Shown here: positions 32,611 to 42,254 of the stretch, in pieces | Layout of the letters: each line of letters starts with the position of its first letter | How positions within the stretch are numbered: position 1 is the stretch's first letter | DNA from: Candidatus Eremiobacteraceae bacterium | GTDB lineage: Bacteria > Vulcanimicrobiota > Vulcanimicrobiia > Eremiobacterales > Eremiobacteraceae | Assembly (NCBI GenBank): GCA_036511855.1 | Contig: DATCBN010000017.1 | Span: forward strand, 18,413 to 82,412 | Reading direction: 5' to 3' | DNA length: 64,000 bases | Translations under genes and position numbers: made by a program | Notes under the pieces: generated by a model | What the model was told of the DNA's origin: nothing | Databases searched by the model: none | The model's input: only the letters and a program-made list of their open reading frames with translations

Positions 32611-35115
32611 TCAGGTGATGTCCAAACGGAGCTGCGCCCTCCCCGAGTCCACCGCTCGCGTGACGCGCGGGGAAGCCGCCGGAGGCGCAGGCCTACTCTC
32701 TAAGGCATCGGCTAGTTCGCGTGCGCGTCGCACGACCTCCTCAGGCAGCCCTGCCATGTTCGCCACAGCGATTCCATAGGACCGGCTGCTGGCGCCGTGA
32801 AGGACCCTGTGGGAGAAGACTGGCCCGCCGCGGCCCTCGGCCACTAAAACGTGGAGATTCTCCACAAGCGGATACGCGGCGGCTAGACCAACCAGTTCGT
32901 GGAAGTGTGTTGCGAATAACACCATTGGCATCGCGTCGCCCAAACCCAGCAAATACTCACCGATCGACTGGGCAATGGCAAGTCCGTCGGTGGTGCCGGT
33001 GCCGCGCCCGACCTCATCGATCAGCAGCAGACTCCGTGGCGTGCACCGTCGCAGGATCACCGCCATTTCTGCCATCTCGACGTAGAACGTCGATCTTCCT
33101 GAGGCGATGTCATCGCCGGCGCCGATGCGCGTGAACAGCCGGTCGACGATGCCGAGCCGGGCCACCGTCGCCGGCACGAACGATCCGGCTTGAGCCAATA
33201 TCGAGAGCAGCGCGGTCTGACGGAGGTAGGTCGATTTTCCACCCATGTTCGGTCCGGTTATGAAGAGGAAACGCTTGTTCTCGTCCATGCGGCAATCGTT
33301 CGGCACGAAATCAACGCCGCCGACGGCCTCGACGATGGGGTGGCGGCCGCCCTCGACTTCATAGACGCGCTCGTCCATCATTTCCGGCCGCACGTAGCGG
33401 CGCTCTCCGGCGACTTGAGCGAGCGAACAGTGGACATCGAGTTGCGCGATCGCCCGGGCGGCCTCCAAGAGCGCGCCGGCACACGAGTCGATGCGCGCGA
33501 GCACCGCGTCGAATTCCTCGCGCTCGAGCGCGACCTGGCGTGATTTGGCGCCGAGGATGTCGGCTTCCAGCGCTTTGAGCTCAGGGTCGGTGAAACGCTC
33601 CGCATTGACGAGACTTTGCCGCCGTTGGAAATGCGCGGGAATGCGCTCCGAGTGCAGGCGTGACACTTCGTAGTAGTAGCCGAACGCTTGCGTGTATTTG
33701 ATCTTAAGCGACTTGATGCCGGCCTGCACTCGCGCCCGTTCCTCAAGCGCGAGGATGTGATCGCGGCTCCGCGTTCGCAGTTCCACGGTCTCACGCAGAC
33801 TAGCGTTGTGATCCGGCCGGATCACGCCGCCGTCAACGATCGTCGGCGGCACATCCTCGACGAGCGCGACGCTTAGAAATTCTGCAAGCGTCGCCGGTGC
33901 GCCACCGGCTGAGATCAGTTCCGAGAAGGCCCGAATGCGATCGTCTCGCTCGGACGCCAAGACTTCGATCAAACCGCCCATCGCGACGACCGAAGCCCGC
34001 AACGCGCTCGCGTCGCGCGGCCCGGCACGTCGCGCGCGCACTTTCTGTACTATCCGCTCGACATCGCCGATGCTCGCGAGCTTGTGCTGCAGCTCCAGCC
34101 GCGTGGAGACGCGAGCGGCGAGCGCTTCCACCCGATCGTGACGGGCGCGGATCTCTGCGATATCCACCGACGGTGCGCACAACCGGCGGGAGAGAAGACG
34201 CGAGCCCATCGCGGTCTTGGTGCGCGCGAGCACACCGAGCAACGACGCCTTTGCGTTATCGCCCGATGCTGCGACGATATCGAGATGGCGCCGCGTCGAC
34301 GGGTCGAGCACGAGTGTTCCAATGGCCGAAGATGCGCGCGCTCCGACGCTTTCGGCGATGGCGTCGCCGTCGAGGTGCAGCCTGTTCAGGTAACGGCGCA
34401 AGAGGTCGAGCGCTGCCGCCGCGGCGGGCCGCTCGTCGAGTGAAAATGCCTTAATCGACTGCGCGTGTCTGTCTGCGAGAGACTGCGCTGCCTGCGATTC
34501 TGCAGCTTCGCCGAATGCGGCGACCCTGCAATTCGGCCCGACGAGAGGCGTCACGTTCAGCGCCTCGCGATCGTCGGCGACGACGACTTCGCTCGGCGCG
34601 ATGCGGCCAAGTTCGGCTGCGAGTCCGTCGTCGTCGTCCACGACGGTCAGCGCCGCCGTCGCGGTGGACACGTCCGCGTAGGCGATCGCGGTCATCCCGC
34701 CGGCGCGCGAGACCGCGCACAGATAGTTCTCCTGTTCGGCGGCGAGGAATTGATCTTCCAGCACGGTGCCGGGCGTCAAGACGCGGACGATCTCGCGGCG
34801 CACGAGCGTCTTGCCGTCCGGCGCTTCCATCTGTTCGGCGATCGCGACGACGCGTCGTTGCCGCATGAGACGGGCTAGGTAGGAGTCGACGCTGTGATAC
34901 GGCACGCCGGCCATCGCGACGCGCCCGGCCTTGCCCGCTTCTTTGGACGTGCAGATGATGTGCAGCGATCGCGCGAGGTCTTCGGCGTCGTCGCCGTACG
35001 CTTCGTAGAAATCGCCGACACGAGCTAAGAGCAGCGCCTCGGGATATTGATCTTTGAGCGCGAGGTACTGCGCGATGAGCGGCGAGGCCGCGAACTCGCG
35101 CAACGACGAGGTCAC
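32611..35115 (-). CDS. mutS: DNA mismatch repair protein MutS
   Basis: MutS recognises mismatches. The 834-residue protein has the mismatch-binding domain (GDFYEAYGDDA near residue 38), connector, lever and clamp, then the ATPase with GPNMGGKSTYLRQ and Walker B LLIDEVGRGTGTTDG. GDFYE keeps the Phe-X-Glu that stacks at the mismatch (FYE). The GTG at 35113-35115 overlaps the miaB stop (GTGA), and I use it; an upstream GTG at 35139 is possible. The order miaB-mutS is common in bacteria. Confidence 0.96.
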   Translation of the reverse strand: MTSSLREFAASPLIAQYLALKDQYPEALLLARVGDFYEAYGDDAEDLARSLHIICTSKEAGKAGRVAMAGVPYHSVDSYLARLMRQRRVVAIAEQMEAPDGKTLVRREIVRVLTPGTVLEDQFLAAEQENYLCAVSRAGGMTAIAYADVSTATAALTVVDDDDGLAAELGRIAPSEVVVADDREALNVTPLVGPNCRVAAFGEAAESQAAQSLADRHAQSIKAFSLDERPAAAAALDLLRRYLNRLHLDGDAIAESVGARASSAIGTLVLDPSTRRHLDIVAASGDNAKASLLGVLARTKTAMGSRLLSRRLCAPSVDIAEIRARHDRVEALAARVSTRLELQHKLASIGDVERIVQKVRARRAGPRDASALRASVVAMGGLIEVLASERDDRIRAFSELISAGGAPATLAEFLSVALVEDVPPTIVDGGVIRPDHNASLRETVELRTRSRDHILALEERARVQAGIKSLKIKYTQAFGYYYEVSRLHSERIPAHFQRRQSLVNAERFTDPELKALEADILGAKSRQVALEREEFDAVLARIDSCAGALLEAARAIAQLDVHCSLAQVAGERRYVRPEMMDERVYEVEGGRHPIVEAVGGVDFVPNDCRMDENKRFLFITGPNMGGKSTYLRQTALLSILAQAGSFVPATVARLGIVDRLFTRIGAGDDIASGRSTFYVEMAEMAVILRRCTPRSLLLIDEVGRGTGTTDGLAIAQSIGEYLLGLGDAMPMVLFATHFHELVGLAAAYPLVENLHVLVAEGRGGPVFSHRVLHGASSRSYGIAVANMAGLPEEVVRRARELADALESRPAPPAASPRVTRAVDSGRAQLRLDIT

Positions 35116-36434
35116 ACCGCCGTACCCGCTAGACCCCACTGGAACGCTTGATCGACGGCGACGTCGACGAACGCGCGGCCCTCGGTTCTCGCGTCGCGCG
35201 GCCAGATCACCGTCGCATTGTGGCCGCTCTTGCCGGCCATGCGAGTCGGATCTTTCTTCGACGGCCCTTGCGTCAGCACGCGCACCGTTTCGCCGAGAAA
35301 CGATTCGTTGAACTTGCGCATCATCTCGTTTTGCGCCGTGTTGACCCTCTGCAGACGACGGATCTTCTCATCCGCGGGGACTTGCGGCGTCATGGTCGCG
35401 GCCGGCGTGCCCGCGCGCGGCGAGTACGCGAAGATGAACGCATATTCGAAAGTTCCACGATTCACGAGGTCGAGCGTGCACTGGAAATCTTCTTCAGTCT
35501 CGGTTGGGTAGCCGACGATGAGATCGGTGGTCAGCGCCCAGCGCGGCAGCTTCTCGCGGAAGTATGCGATCTTTTCGAGATACTCTTCGATCGTGTAAAG
35601 TCTTGCCATCGCCTTGAGCACGCTGTTGCTCGCGCTTTGCACCGGAAGATGCAATCGTGGTGCGACGTTCGGCAGTTGCGCGAGCGCGTCGACGACGTCC
35701 GGCCCGAAATCTTTGGGATGCGAGGTGAGAAAGGTGAGCCGCTCCAGCCCTTCGATGCGGCCGATGCGCATGAGGAGGCGAGAAAAATCCAGACCGCTCG
35801 CTTCATGGTAGTACGAATTCACGTTTTGGCCGAGCAAGGTGATCTCTTTGGCGCCGCAGCGGATCTCGCGCCGCACCTGGCTCTCGATCTCATCGGGATC
35901 GAGACTTTCGAGCGGACCGCGGGTGTACGGCACGATGCAATACGTGCAGAACTTCTCGCAGCCGCGTGTGATATTGACGAGCGCTCGGAAATGCGCGTAC
36001 TGGGCCGGCCCATCCAGACCCGGATCGTCTTCGGCGGACGGCATGGTGAAAGTTGTGTCGGGCGGAGGCGAGTCGCTCGGGACGCCCCACTCGGTGAGCA
36101 ACTGTTTGAAGCGATTGTATTCGCGCGGACCGAGGAGCGCGTCGATCCACGGCGCCTTGGTGCGCATGATTGCGCGGTCTTTTTCTGCTAAACAGCCGGC
36201 CACGAGCACTTTTGTGTCGGGGTGTTCGTCCTTGAACGGCTTCAGTTGCCCGAGGCGGCCGTAGACCCGCGTTTCCGCCTTTTCGCGGATCGCGCACGTA
36301 TTGAGGATGATGATATCAGCCTGCGCCGGGTCGTTGGTGAACGTGCAGCCCATCGTCCAAGCCTGGTGCGCGAGGCCGTTCGAGTCGGCCGCGTTCATCT
36401 GACAACCGAACGTCTGAAGGTATATTGAAGCCAT
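35112..36434 (-). CDS. miaB: tRNA-2-methylthio-N6-dimethylallyladenosine synthase
   Basis: MiaB methylthiolates A37 after MiaA. The 440-residue protein has the UPF0004 domain with three cysteines (FGCQMNAADS, LNTCAIREKAE, GCLAEK), the radical SAM motif CEKFCTYC and a C-terminal TRAM domain (ETVRVLTQG, AGKSGHNATV). All hallmarks are intact and the length is normal. It overlaps mutS and is divergent from the acyltransferase gene. Confidence 0.96.
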   Translation of the reverse strand: MASIYLQTFGCQMNAADSNGLAHQAWTMGCTFTNDPAQADIIILNTCAIREKAETRVYGRLGQLKPFKDEHPDTKVLVAGCLAEKDRAIMRTKAPWIDALLGPREYNRFKQLLTEWGVPSDSPPPDTTFTMPSAEDDPGLDGPAQYAHFRALVNITRGCEKFCTYCIVPYTRGPLESLDPDEIESQVRREIRCGAKEITLLGQNVNSYYHEASGLDFSRLLMRIGRIEGLERLTFLTSHPKDFGPDVVDALAQLPNVAPRLHLPVQSASNSVLKAMARLYTIEEYLEKIAYFREKLPRWALTTDLIVGYPTETEEDFQCTLDLVNRGTFEYAFIFAYSPRAGTPAATMTPQVPADEKIRRLQRVNTAQNEMMRKFNESFLGETVRVLTQGPSKKDPTRMAGKSGHNATVIWPRDARTEGRAFVDVAVDQAFQWGLAGTAV

Positions 36435-36491
36435 GGCGAAGCGTGTTCCCGATGTCGCGGACCGTTTCCGGCATAGCCGATATACCTAAGG

Positions 36492-37601
36492 ATGAAGGAC
36501 CGGCTTGTTTACGTCGACGGACTACGGGCAATTGCGGTGCTCGGCGTCGTCTTGAGCCACGCCGCGAAATACTCCATGTCGTTCATAAACGGAGGCGCCC
36601 CATATCATGCGATGTACGAAGGTGCACATGGTGTCGACCTCTTCTTCGTCATTTCGGGATTCTGCCTGAGCTTCCCGACGCTTGCCGCGATCCGAAAGGG
36701 TGTCGGACGACCTTTTGACGTTGCCGGATTCTTCGCCCGTCGGATCGTGCGCATCGTGCCGCCCTACTGGATCGCGTTTGTCATTGTCCTCGCTGGATCC
36801 ATCGGATTCGTCGCCGCTGGCTACGCGCTTCCGTGGCCGACCGTCATCATGCCGCCAACGGTGGCGAACGGTTTGATGCAACTCGCGTTCCTCACGCCCG
36901 GGAACAACCTCGTCGGATCATTTTGGACCCTCGCGGTTGAGTTCCGTTGGTATTTGGCCTTCCCGCTAATATTGTGGATTTGGATCCGATCGCCGGCAGT
37001 GTTCGCAGCCGTTGGGGCCGCCGCGTTGGTGCTCTATGCGACCCATGAGACAAGGATCGTCGATCTTGCGACGCTGCCGGCATTCATGCTGGGCATCGTC
37101 GCCGCCGACATGACCATCCGGCGTCATCGGATTTGCGCGTGGGCCGTCGTCCTTTGCGTCCCCGCGCTTCTCGCTGCGCTTTGGCTCGAACCGAAGGGGC
37201 ACTTGAATTTCGCCTATCAAGATCAAATCTGGTGGCAAGCGCCGTTCTTTTTTCTGATTCTCGCGGCCGGCGCGAATAAGCCGCTGCAGGCCATCCTCGA
37301 ATTCAAACCGCTTGTTTTCATAGGCGTCGCCTCGTACAGCATCTACCTGCTGCACGATCCATTAATGGCACTTTACGGGGAATACGGTGGCACGAACCCG
37401 TTTGCATGCGCGCTTATCGGCGTACTTTCCGGCGTGCTATTTTGGTGGTATTGCGAGCGACCGTTCGTCTCTGCGCCGCTTAAGGGTACTCTCGTTTCGC
37501 AAATCACGGACATATTCCATGCCGTACGGCGTCTGCTTCGAATTCCCGGCACGATTCCGTCTCCCGCTCCTGCGGCAGCGCCGCTTTCGTCCAAGCTCTA
37601 G
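36492..37601 (+). CDS. Acyltransferase 3 family membrane protein (OafA/YrhL type)
   Basis: The 369-residue protein opens with YVDGLRAIAVLGVVLSHA, the family signature with the catalytic-type His, then GVDLFFVISGFCLS and about ten membrane helices. Family members O-acetylate cell-surface polysaccharides, lipids or antibiotics. The acceptor is unknown. The context (isolated, divergent to miaB, convergent with the PEGA gene by a 4-base overlap) does not narrow it. The ATG is preceded by AAGG only, so the ribosome-binding site is weak. Confidence 0.88.
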   Translation: MKDRLVYVDGLRAIAVLGVVLSHAAKYSMSFINGGAPYHAMYEGAHGVDLFFVISGFCLSFPTLAAIRKGVGRPFDVAGFFARRIVRIVPPYWIAFVIVLAGSIGFVAAGYALPWPTVIMPPTVANGLMQLAFLTPGNNLVGSFWTLAVEFRWYLAFPLILWIWIRSPAVFAAVGAAALVLYATHETRIVDLATLPAFMLGIVAADMTIRRHRICAWAVVLCVPALLAALWLEPKGHLNFAYQDQIWWQAPFFFLILAAGANKPLQAILEFKPLVFIGVASYSIYLLHDPLMALYGEYGGTNPFACALIGVLSGVLFWWYCERPFVSAPLKGTLVSQITDIFHAVRRLLRIPGTIPSPAPAAAPLSSKL

Positions 37602-38407
37602 TGGGCGGGCGCGAGGCGCTGAAGCAACGATAGGGGGAGATAGACCTTTCCGCCGACCATCGCCGGTGCGATGGTGAACGTCGCCGCTTTGCCGTTGAGG
37701 GTGTAATCGCGCGACCCCACCGCACACTGCAGTTCGATGCCGCGGCCGTGGATCGCGATCACGTCGCCGGAGATCGCCACGTTCGCTCCTGGCAGATATG
37801 ACGCGAGTGACGCGAGGACGTCATCGGTCGCGCCTGAGTTGCCCGATCCGCTTAGGGCCGCCGCGACCGAGATCACGCTCAACGTGTCGGGAAAGACATC
37901 GACGACGCGGGTGATGCGTCCTGGCGACTTGCCGGTGACGGTCACGATATGAAAGCCGCCTTGCACCGACTTCGCTTCGAGCGGCAGCGAGCCGGCTCGT
38001 GCACCGTCGATGAACACGTTGTCGCCTGCGGTCCCTCGCACGCTCAAAAAACCCGGCGACTTCGATGCGTCGGATTGGCCGGGACTCGGGCCGATTCGCT
38101 GCAGCACGAGGCTTATAGGCGTGGTCTGGCCCACGTTCACATCGACTCCGGCGGTCTGGACGTTCCATCCCGCGCGTGAGACGGTGAGCGAGTGATGCCC
38201 CGGCAGCAAGTCGTCGACAAATGCAGGCGTCCGCCCTAGATAGTTGCCGTCCATCCATACTTCCGCACCCGAGGGCAGCGACGTGACGTACGCACCCCCA
38301 TGCGGCGCCAACGTGGCGGCCGGCGTCGGACGCGGATCGGCTCGGCCGATGGCGGAACCGGTCAAGACCGTACAGGCGCAGACCAACGCGCAAGCTATTT
38401 GTCGCAC
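37598..38407 (-). CDS. Secreted PEGA-domain protein with copper-amine-oxidase-like C-terminus
   Basis: The 269-residue product has a signal peptide (RQIACALVCACTVLTGSAIGRA), then a PEGA domain (VTSLPSGAEVWMDGNYLGRT and PGHHSLTVSRAGW), a second PEGA-like unit (LSVRGTAGDNVFIDGARAGS) and a C-terminal strand pair with VGGKVYLPLSLLQRL, which resembles the copper-amine-oxidase N-terminal fold often seen in these secreted proteins. It probably sits at the cell surface or periplasm. No enzymatic residue is apparent. The start is a GTG. Confidence 0.75.
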   Translation of the reverse strand: MRQIACALVCACTVLTGSAIGRADPRPTPAATLAPHGGAYVTSLPSGAEVWMDGNYLGRTPAFVDDLLPGHHSLTVSRAGWNVQTAGVDVNVGQTTPISLVLQRIGPSPGQSDASKSPGFLSVRGTAGDNVFIDGARAGSLPLEAKSVQGGFHIVTVTGKSPGRITRVVDVFPDTLSVISVAAALSGSGNSGATDDVLASLASYLPGANVAISGDVIAIHGRGIELQCAVGSRDYTLNGKAATFTIAPAMVGGKVYLPLSLLQRLAPAH

Positions 38408-38500
38408 GTGCGTTTTTTCGCAACGCCGTGGCTATCGCCCTGGGCAAACACACGCTGCAACCGAGGCCGAGCGCGGTCGCGCGGCGAAGCATGACCGCCC

Positions 38501-39889
38501 TTGAGTACCTCGCCGATCGTCGCCCTCGTTGGGCGCCCCAACGTGGGTAAATCCGCGTTGTTCAATCGATTGCTCGGTCGCCGCCTCGCCATCGTCGAGG
38601 AAACCCCCGGCGTGACCCGCGATCGCCTCTACGCGCCCGTGGAGTGGCTTGGGCGGCGATTCACGGTCGTCGATACCGGCGGGATCGATACCGGCGACGT
38701 CGACGACATCATGGAGCAGACGCGGGCGCAAGCAGAGCTGGCCATCCGCGAAGCCGATGTCGTGATCTTCGTGGTGGACGCGCAAACCGGCGTGGTCAGC
38801 GGCGACGACGACGTCGCCGGCTTGCTCCGGCCGCAGCGCGAAAAGGTGCTCCTCGTCGCGAACAAGGTTGAATCCCCTAATTCGAGCGCCAATATCTACG
38901 AGTTTTGTTCGCTAGGCTTCGATGTGCCGATGGCCGTATCGGCGGTCCACGGCTTGCAAAGCGGCGATCTGCTCGACGCCATCGTGGCAATGCTGCCCCA
39001 AGACAAGACGGGCGACGACGAAGACGACGGCGCCGTTCGTCTCGCGATCATCGGTCAGCCCAATGTCGGCAAGTCATCGCTGGTCAACGCGCTCGTCGGC
39101 CACAAGCGGGCCATCGTCTCCGCGACGCCCGGCACGACCCGTGACGCCACCGACACCGAGACGGAACGCGACGGCCGACGGTTCGTGATCATCGATACGG
39201 CCGGCATTCGCCGCCACGTCAATCAGGGGCCGGCACTCGACTATTACAGCAGCCTGCGGTCCGTGACGGCTATCGGCCGCTGCGACGTCGCTCTCCTGAT
39301 GATCGACGCGCAAGTGGGCGCCACGGCGCAGGACCGCCGGATAGCCGGCCTCGCCACCGAAGAGGGCAAGGCGCTCGCGATCATGGTCAACAAGTGGGAC
39401 TTGGTCGACGCGGCTGCCTTTGACCGCGCTGAAGTGGAAGGAGCGCTGCGGGCGGATTTCTCGTTCGCGCCGTATGCTGCGCTGCTCTTCGGCTCTGCGC
39501 TCACGAAAAAGGGCGTCCACAAGATTTGGGAGACCGTCGCGGCCTGCGCAGACGAGCGCCGCAAACGGGTGCCGACCTCTCGCCTCAATCACGTCATCCG
39601 CGATGCTTTCCGGACGCATCCGCCGGCGTTGTTCAAAGGCAACGCCATGAAGTGCTACTACGTCACGCAAGCGGGTACCGCACCGCCCGAGTTCGTCTTC
39701 TTCGTCAACGATCCGCGGTTGCTGCACTTCTCCTATCAGCGCTACCTCGAGAATACCATTCGTGAAGCTTTCGGATTCATGGGAACGCCGATCAAGATGG
39801 AGTTCCGGCCGCGAGTCCAACAGGATGCCGCGACTCACGAAGATATGATTCTTTCCACCGGCGCAGGTGCGGCGGAGGAAAAGGTATGA
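38501..39889 (+). CDS. der: Ribosome-assembly GTPase Der (EngA)
   Basis: Der has two tandem GTPase domains that act in 50S assembly. Both P-loops are intact, GRPNVGKSALFN near residue 12 and GQPNVGKSSLVN near 186, along with DTGGID and DTAGIR switch II motifs, NKVE and NKWD, and a KH-like C-terminal domain. Length 462 is normal. The start is a TTG that lacks a strong ribosome-binding site. The stop overlaps plsY (ATGA). Confidence 0.96.
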   Translation: MSTSPIVALVGRPNVGKSALFNRLLGRRLAIVEETPGVTRDRLYAPVEWLGRRFTVVDTGGIDTGDVDDIMEQTRAQAELAIREADVVIFVVDAQTGVVSGDDDVAGLLRPQREKVLLVANKVESPNSSANIYEFCSLGFDVPMAVSAVHGLQSGDLLDAIVAMLPQDKTGDDEDDGAVRLAIIGQPNVGKSSLVNALVGHKRAIVSATPGTTRDATDTETERDGRRFVIIDTAGIRRHVNQGPALDYYSSLRSVTAIGRCDVALLMIDAQVGATAQDRRIAGLATEEGKALAIMVNKWDLVDAAAFDRAEVEGALRADFSFAPYAALLFGSALTKKGVHKIWETVAACADERRKRVPTSRLNHVIRDAFRTHPPALFKGNAMKCYYVTQAGTAPPEFVFFVNDPRLLHFSYQRYLENTIREAFGFMGTPIKMEFRPRVQQDAATHEDMILSTGAGAAEEKV

Positions 39890-40485
39890 CCGCAACGGCG
39901 GTTGCGCTGCTTTTGGGTGCCTATTTGGTCGGCTCGATCCCGTTTGGCATCTTGGTGGGGCGCGGGCTATTCGGCGTCGATCCGCGAGAAGTCGGCAGCG
40001 GCAACATCGGCACCGTTAATTCTATGCGCGCCCTCGGGAAGTTTGGCGGAGCCCTCGTCCTCATCGGGGACGTCATAAAAGGAATCGCGCCGACGCTCGT
40101 GGCCGGCGCGATCCTTCACCTCGATGCGTGGCTTGTCGCCGCCACCGGTCTTGCGACCATCGCCGGTCACAATTGGTCGGTTTTTCTGCGGTTCGGTGGC
40201 GGAAAAGGCGTGGCGACGGGCTTGGGCGTAGTCGGGGTGCTGGCCTGGCAGGCGGCGCTTGCTTTTGCGGTGGTGTGGCTCGCCACCGTCCTGATCACCC
40301 GCTATGCTTCTCTCGCGTCGATCCTCGGCAGCGCCGCAGTCCCGCTGGCATTCGTCGCGGTAAAGTCCCCTGTCGCGTATGTCGTGTTCGGCGTTGTGGC
40401 GCTCGTCTTCGTGATGTGGCGGCACGCCACCAATATACAGCGATTGTTCGCCGGTACTGAGTTGAAGCTCGGACAAAGATCTTAG
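39886..40485 (+). CDS. plsY: Glycerol-3-phosphate acyltransferase PlsY
   Basis: PlsY transfers an acyl group from acyl-phosphate to glycerol-3-phosphate in phospholipid synthesis. The 199-residue membrane protein has the three conserved loops: GSGNIGTVNSMRALG, then DVIKG, and HNWSVFLRFGGGKGVAT. Its start overlaps the der stop. Downstream is a hairpin repeat and then efp. Confidence 0.95.
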   Translation: MTATAVALLLGAYLVGSIPFGILVGRGLFGVDPREVGSGNIGTVNSMRALGKFGGALVLIGDVIKGIAPTLVAGAILHLDAWLVAATGLATIAGHNWSVFLRFGGGKGVATGLGVVGVLAWQAALAFAVVWLATVLITRYASLASILGSAAVPLAFVAVKSPVAYVVFGVVALVFVMWRHATNIQRLFAGTELKLGQRS

Positions 40486-40496
40486 ACCCTGTACGA

Positions 40497-40515
40497 GGGC
40501 GAGCAATGCTTGCCC
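40497..40515. repeat. Hairpin repeat copy directly upstream of the efp ribosome-binding site
   Basis: GGGCGAGCAATGCTTGCCC is a variant copy with one internal mismatch, preceded by GTACGA. It ends two bases before AAAAGGAG, the efp ribosome-binding site. Here the repeat lies between two co-directional genes, unlike most other sites. Confidence 0.85.
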
Positions 40516-40527
40516 AAAAGGAGCACA

Positions 40528-41088
40528 ATGATCTCGACCAACGATTTTCGCACCGGCGTCACGATTTTATTCGACAATAATCTGTGGACCGTCGTCGATT
40601 TCCAACACGTCAAGCCTGGAAAAGGTTCGGCGTTCGTGCGCACACGGCTCAAGAACGTGTTGCGCGGCAACGTTCTCGAGAAGACGTTTCGAGCGGGCGA
40701 GATGCTGGAACGCGCCATCATCGAGACGCGCGACATGCAATATCTCTATGGCGCCGGCGACGACTATCATTTCATGGATCAGTCGAACTACGAACAGATC
40801 TCGTTGACCCACGACGTGCTCGGCGAAAACACCGACCTGCTCAAAGAGGGCATGGTCATCACGGTGCAGTTTCACGACGGCCGCGTGATCACGGGCGCTC
40901 TGCCCAATCATATCGAACTGCTCGTCGCTGAAACCGATCCGGGATTCCGAGGCGATACGGCGACAAACGTGGGGAAGCCGGCCAAGCTCGAGACCGGTGC
41001 GTCGATCCAAGTGCCGCTCTTCATCAATCCGGGCGATAAAATCCGCATCGACACCCGCGACCGCAAATACATCGCGCGCATCCAATAA
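40528..41088 (+). CDS. efp: Elongation factor P
   Basis: EF-P relieves ribosome stalling at polyproline. The 186-residue protein has the three beta-barrel domains and a tip loop KPGKGSAF with the lysine that is modified in many bacteria. AAGGAG lies eight to ten bases before the ATG at 40528, which fixes the start over upstream frames to 40510. It ends the der-plsY-efp series. Confidence 0.96.
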   Translation: MISTNDFRTGVTILFDNNLWTVVDFQHVKPGKGSAFVRTRLKNVLRGNVLEKTFRAGEMLERAIIETRDMQYLYGAGDDYHFMDQSNYEQISLTHDVLGENTDLLKEGMVITVQFHDGRVITGALPNHIELLVAETDPGFRGDTATNVGKPAKLETGASIQVPLFINPGDKIRIDTRDRKYIARIQ

Positions 41089-41125
41089 CCACGTTGGTTC
41101 TATCGTACGAGGGCAATCCGTACTA

Positions 41126-41209
41126 GGGCAAGCATCGCTTGCCCCGTTCTTTGGTAGGAGGGCAAGCATCGCTTGCCCATCGCAAAAAATGGGTGAGCGA
41201 TGCTCACCC
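41126..41209. repeat. Three hairpin repeats in a convergent gap, including a compensated variant
   Basis: GGGCAAGCATCGCTTGCCC at 41126-41144 and 41160-41178, and GGGTGAGCGATGCTCACCC at 41191-41209. In the last copy both arms changed together, so pairing is kept. The copies lie between efp (plus) and the ornithine cyclodeaminase-like gene (minus). The gap 41089-41231 holds no other feature. Confidence 0.93.
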
Positions 41210-41231
41210 TCCTACATTTCGCAATCCCCTA

Positions 41232-42203
41232 TTACAGGTTCACTTCCGTGCCGCCGCCGCGAGACTTCACACGTTCGTACACGAACTCGGCGCAGGCGAG
41301 ATCTTCGATTGCGACGCCAAGCGATTCGAAAAGCGTGATCTCACCGGCGCTGCTTCTGCCCGCCACTTTGCCGGCTAGGATGTCGCCGAGAAGGGCGATG
41401 TCCGGCCGCGGATCAAGCGCGCCATCGCGGATCGCCAGCACGATGTCGCCGGCTTCCGTCATCGCCCCCTCGAGAGAATCGCAGACGATGCGCGACCGGC
41501 CGACGAGCGCAGACGTGAGTTCCCGCGCGCGCGGAGTACATGCGCCGACGGCGTTGATATGTATTCCCGGCGCCACGTGCTGCACGTCGAGGATTGGGTC
41601 GGCTGAGGCTGTCACCGTGCAGACCACGTCCACGCCGCGGCATGCGTCTTCGACCGACGCGACGGCCTTAATGGTGATTCCGCCGCCGGAATCATGCGCC
41701 GCAAGTTCAGATGCCTTGCTCTCATCACGGCCCCACACACGTATGGACTCGACCGACTTGAGCGTGCACATCGCTTCGATGTGCGCTCGCGCCTGCACAC
41801 CCGTGCCCAAGATCGCGACCGCGGAAAATCCGGAACGCGCAAGCGCGTGGGACGCGATCGCCGACGCGGCGGCGGTGCGGATTTCAGTTATGTAACGGCC
41901 GTCCAACAAAGCCAGCGGCTCGCCCGTCTCACTCGAGAAGAGTGCGATCACGGCATTGTGCGTGTGCTTGCCTAACGCCGAGTTCTTGGGAAATACCGTG
42001 ACCAGTTTCGCGCCCAACGCCGGCTTTTCGCCGCGCACCGATCCGGGCATTGCGCCGAGCAGCCCCTCGTCGCCCCACGCAACCGAACGCAACGGGAACG
42101 CTGCCCGTCCATTTGCATGCTCGACGAACGCGCTCTGCACGACTTCAATCGCGTCGCGCATAGAGAGCGTTGCGGCGACGTCGAATTCCGAAAGTATCAG
42201 CAC
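41232..42203 (-). CDS. Ornithine cyclodeaminase / mu-crystallin family protein
   Basis: The 323-residue protein has the family's substrate region (RSVAWGDEGLLGAMPG, with KLVTVFP) and a Rossmann NAD-binding fold (VAILGTGVQARAHIEAM). Members include ornithine cyclodeaminase, alanine dehydrogenase and ketimine reductases. Sequence alone does not choose among these, and the canonical ornithine-specific Asp region is not certain. It is followed on the same strand by nothing nearby and is convergent with efp. Confidence 0.85.
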   Translation of the reverse strand: MLILSEFDVAATLSMRDAIEVVQSAFVEHANGRAAFPLRSVAWGDEGLLGAMPGSVRGEKPALGAKLVTVFPKNSALGKHTHNAVIALFSSETGEPLALLDGRYITEIRTAAASAIASHALARSGFSAVAILGTGVQARAHIEAMCTLKSVESIRVWGRDESKASELAAHDSGGGITIKAVASVEDACRGVDVVCTVTASADPILDVQHVAPGIHINAVGACTPRARELTSALVGRSRIVCDSLEGAMTEAGDIVLAIRDGALDPRPDIALLGDILAGKVAGRSSAGEITLFESLGVAIEDLACAEFVYERVKSRGGGTEVNL

Positions 42204-42254
42204 GCAGACCTAACACCCGGGAAGACTTGCCAGCGCGACCCGCGCGCCGAGCCG

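Noticed and set aside
32611..35139. MutS start at 35139 rather than 35115
   Set aside because: Both are GTG; the one at 35115 overlaps the miaB stop as GTGA and leaves a normal N-terminus, so it was preferred.
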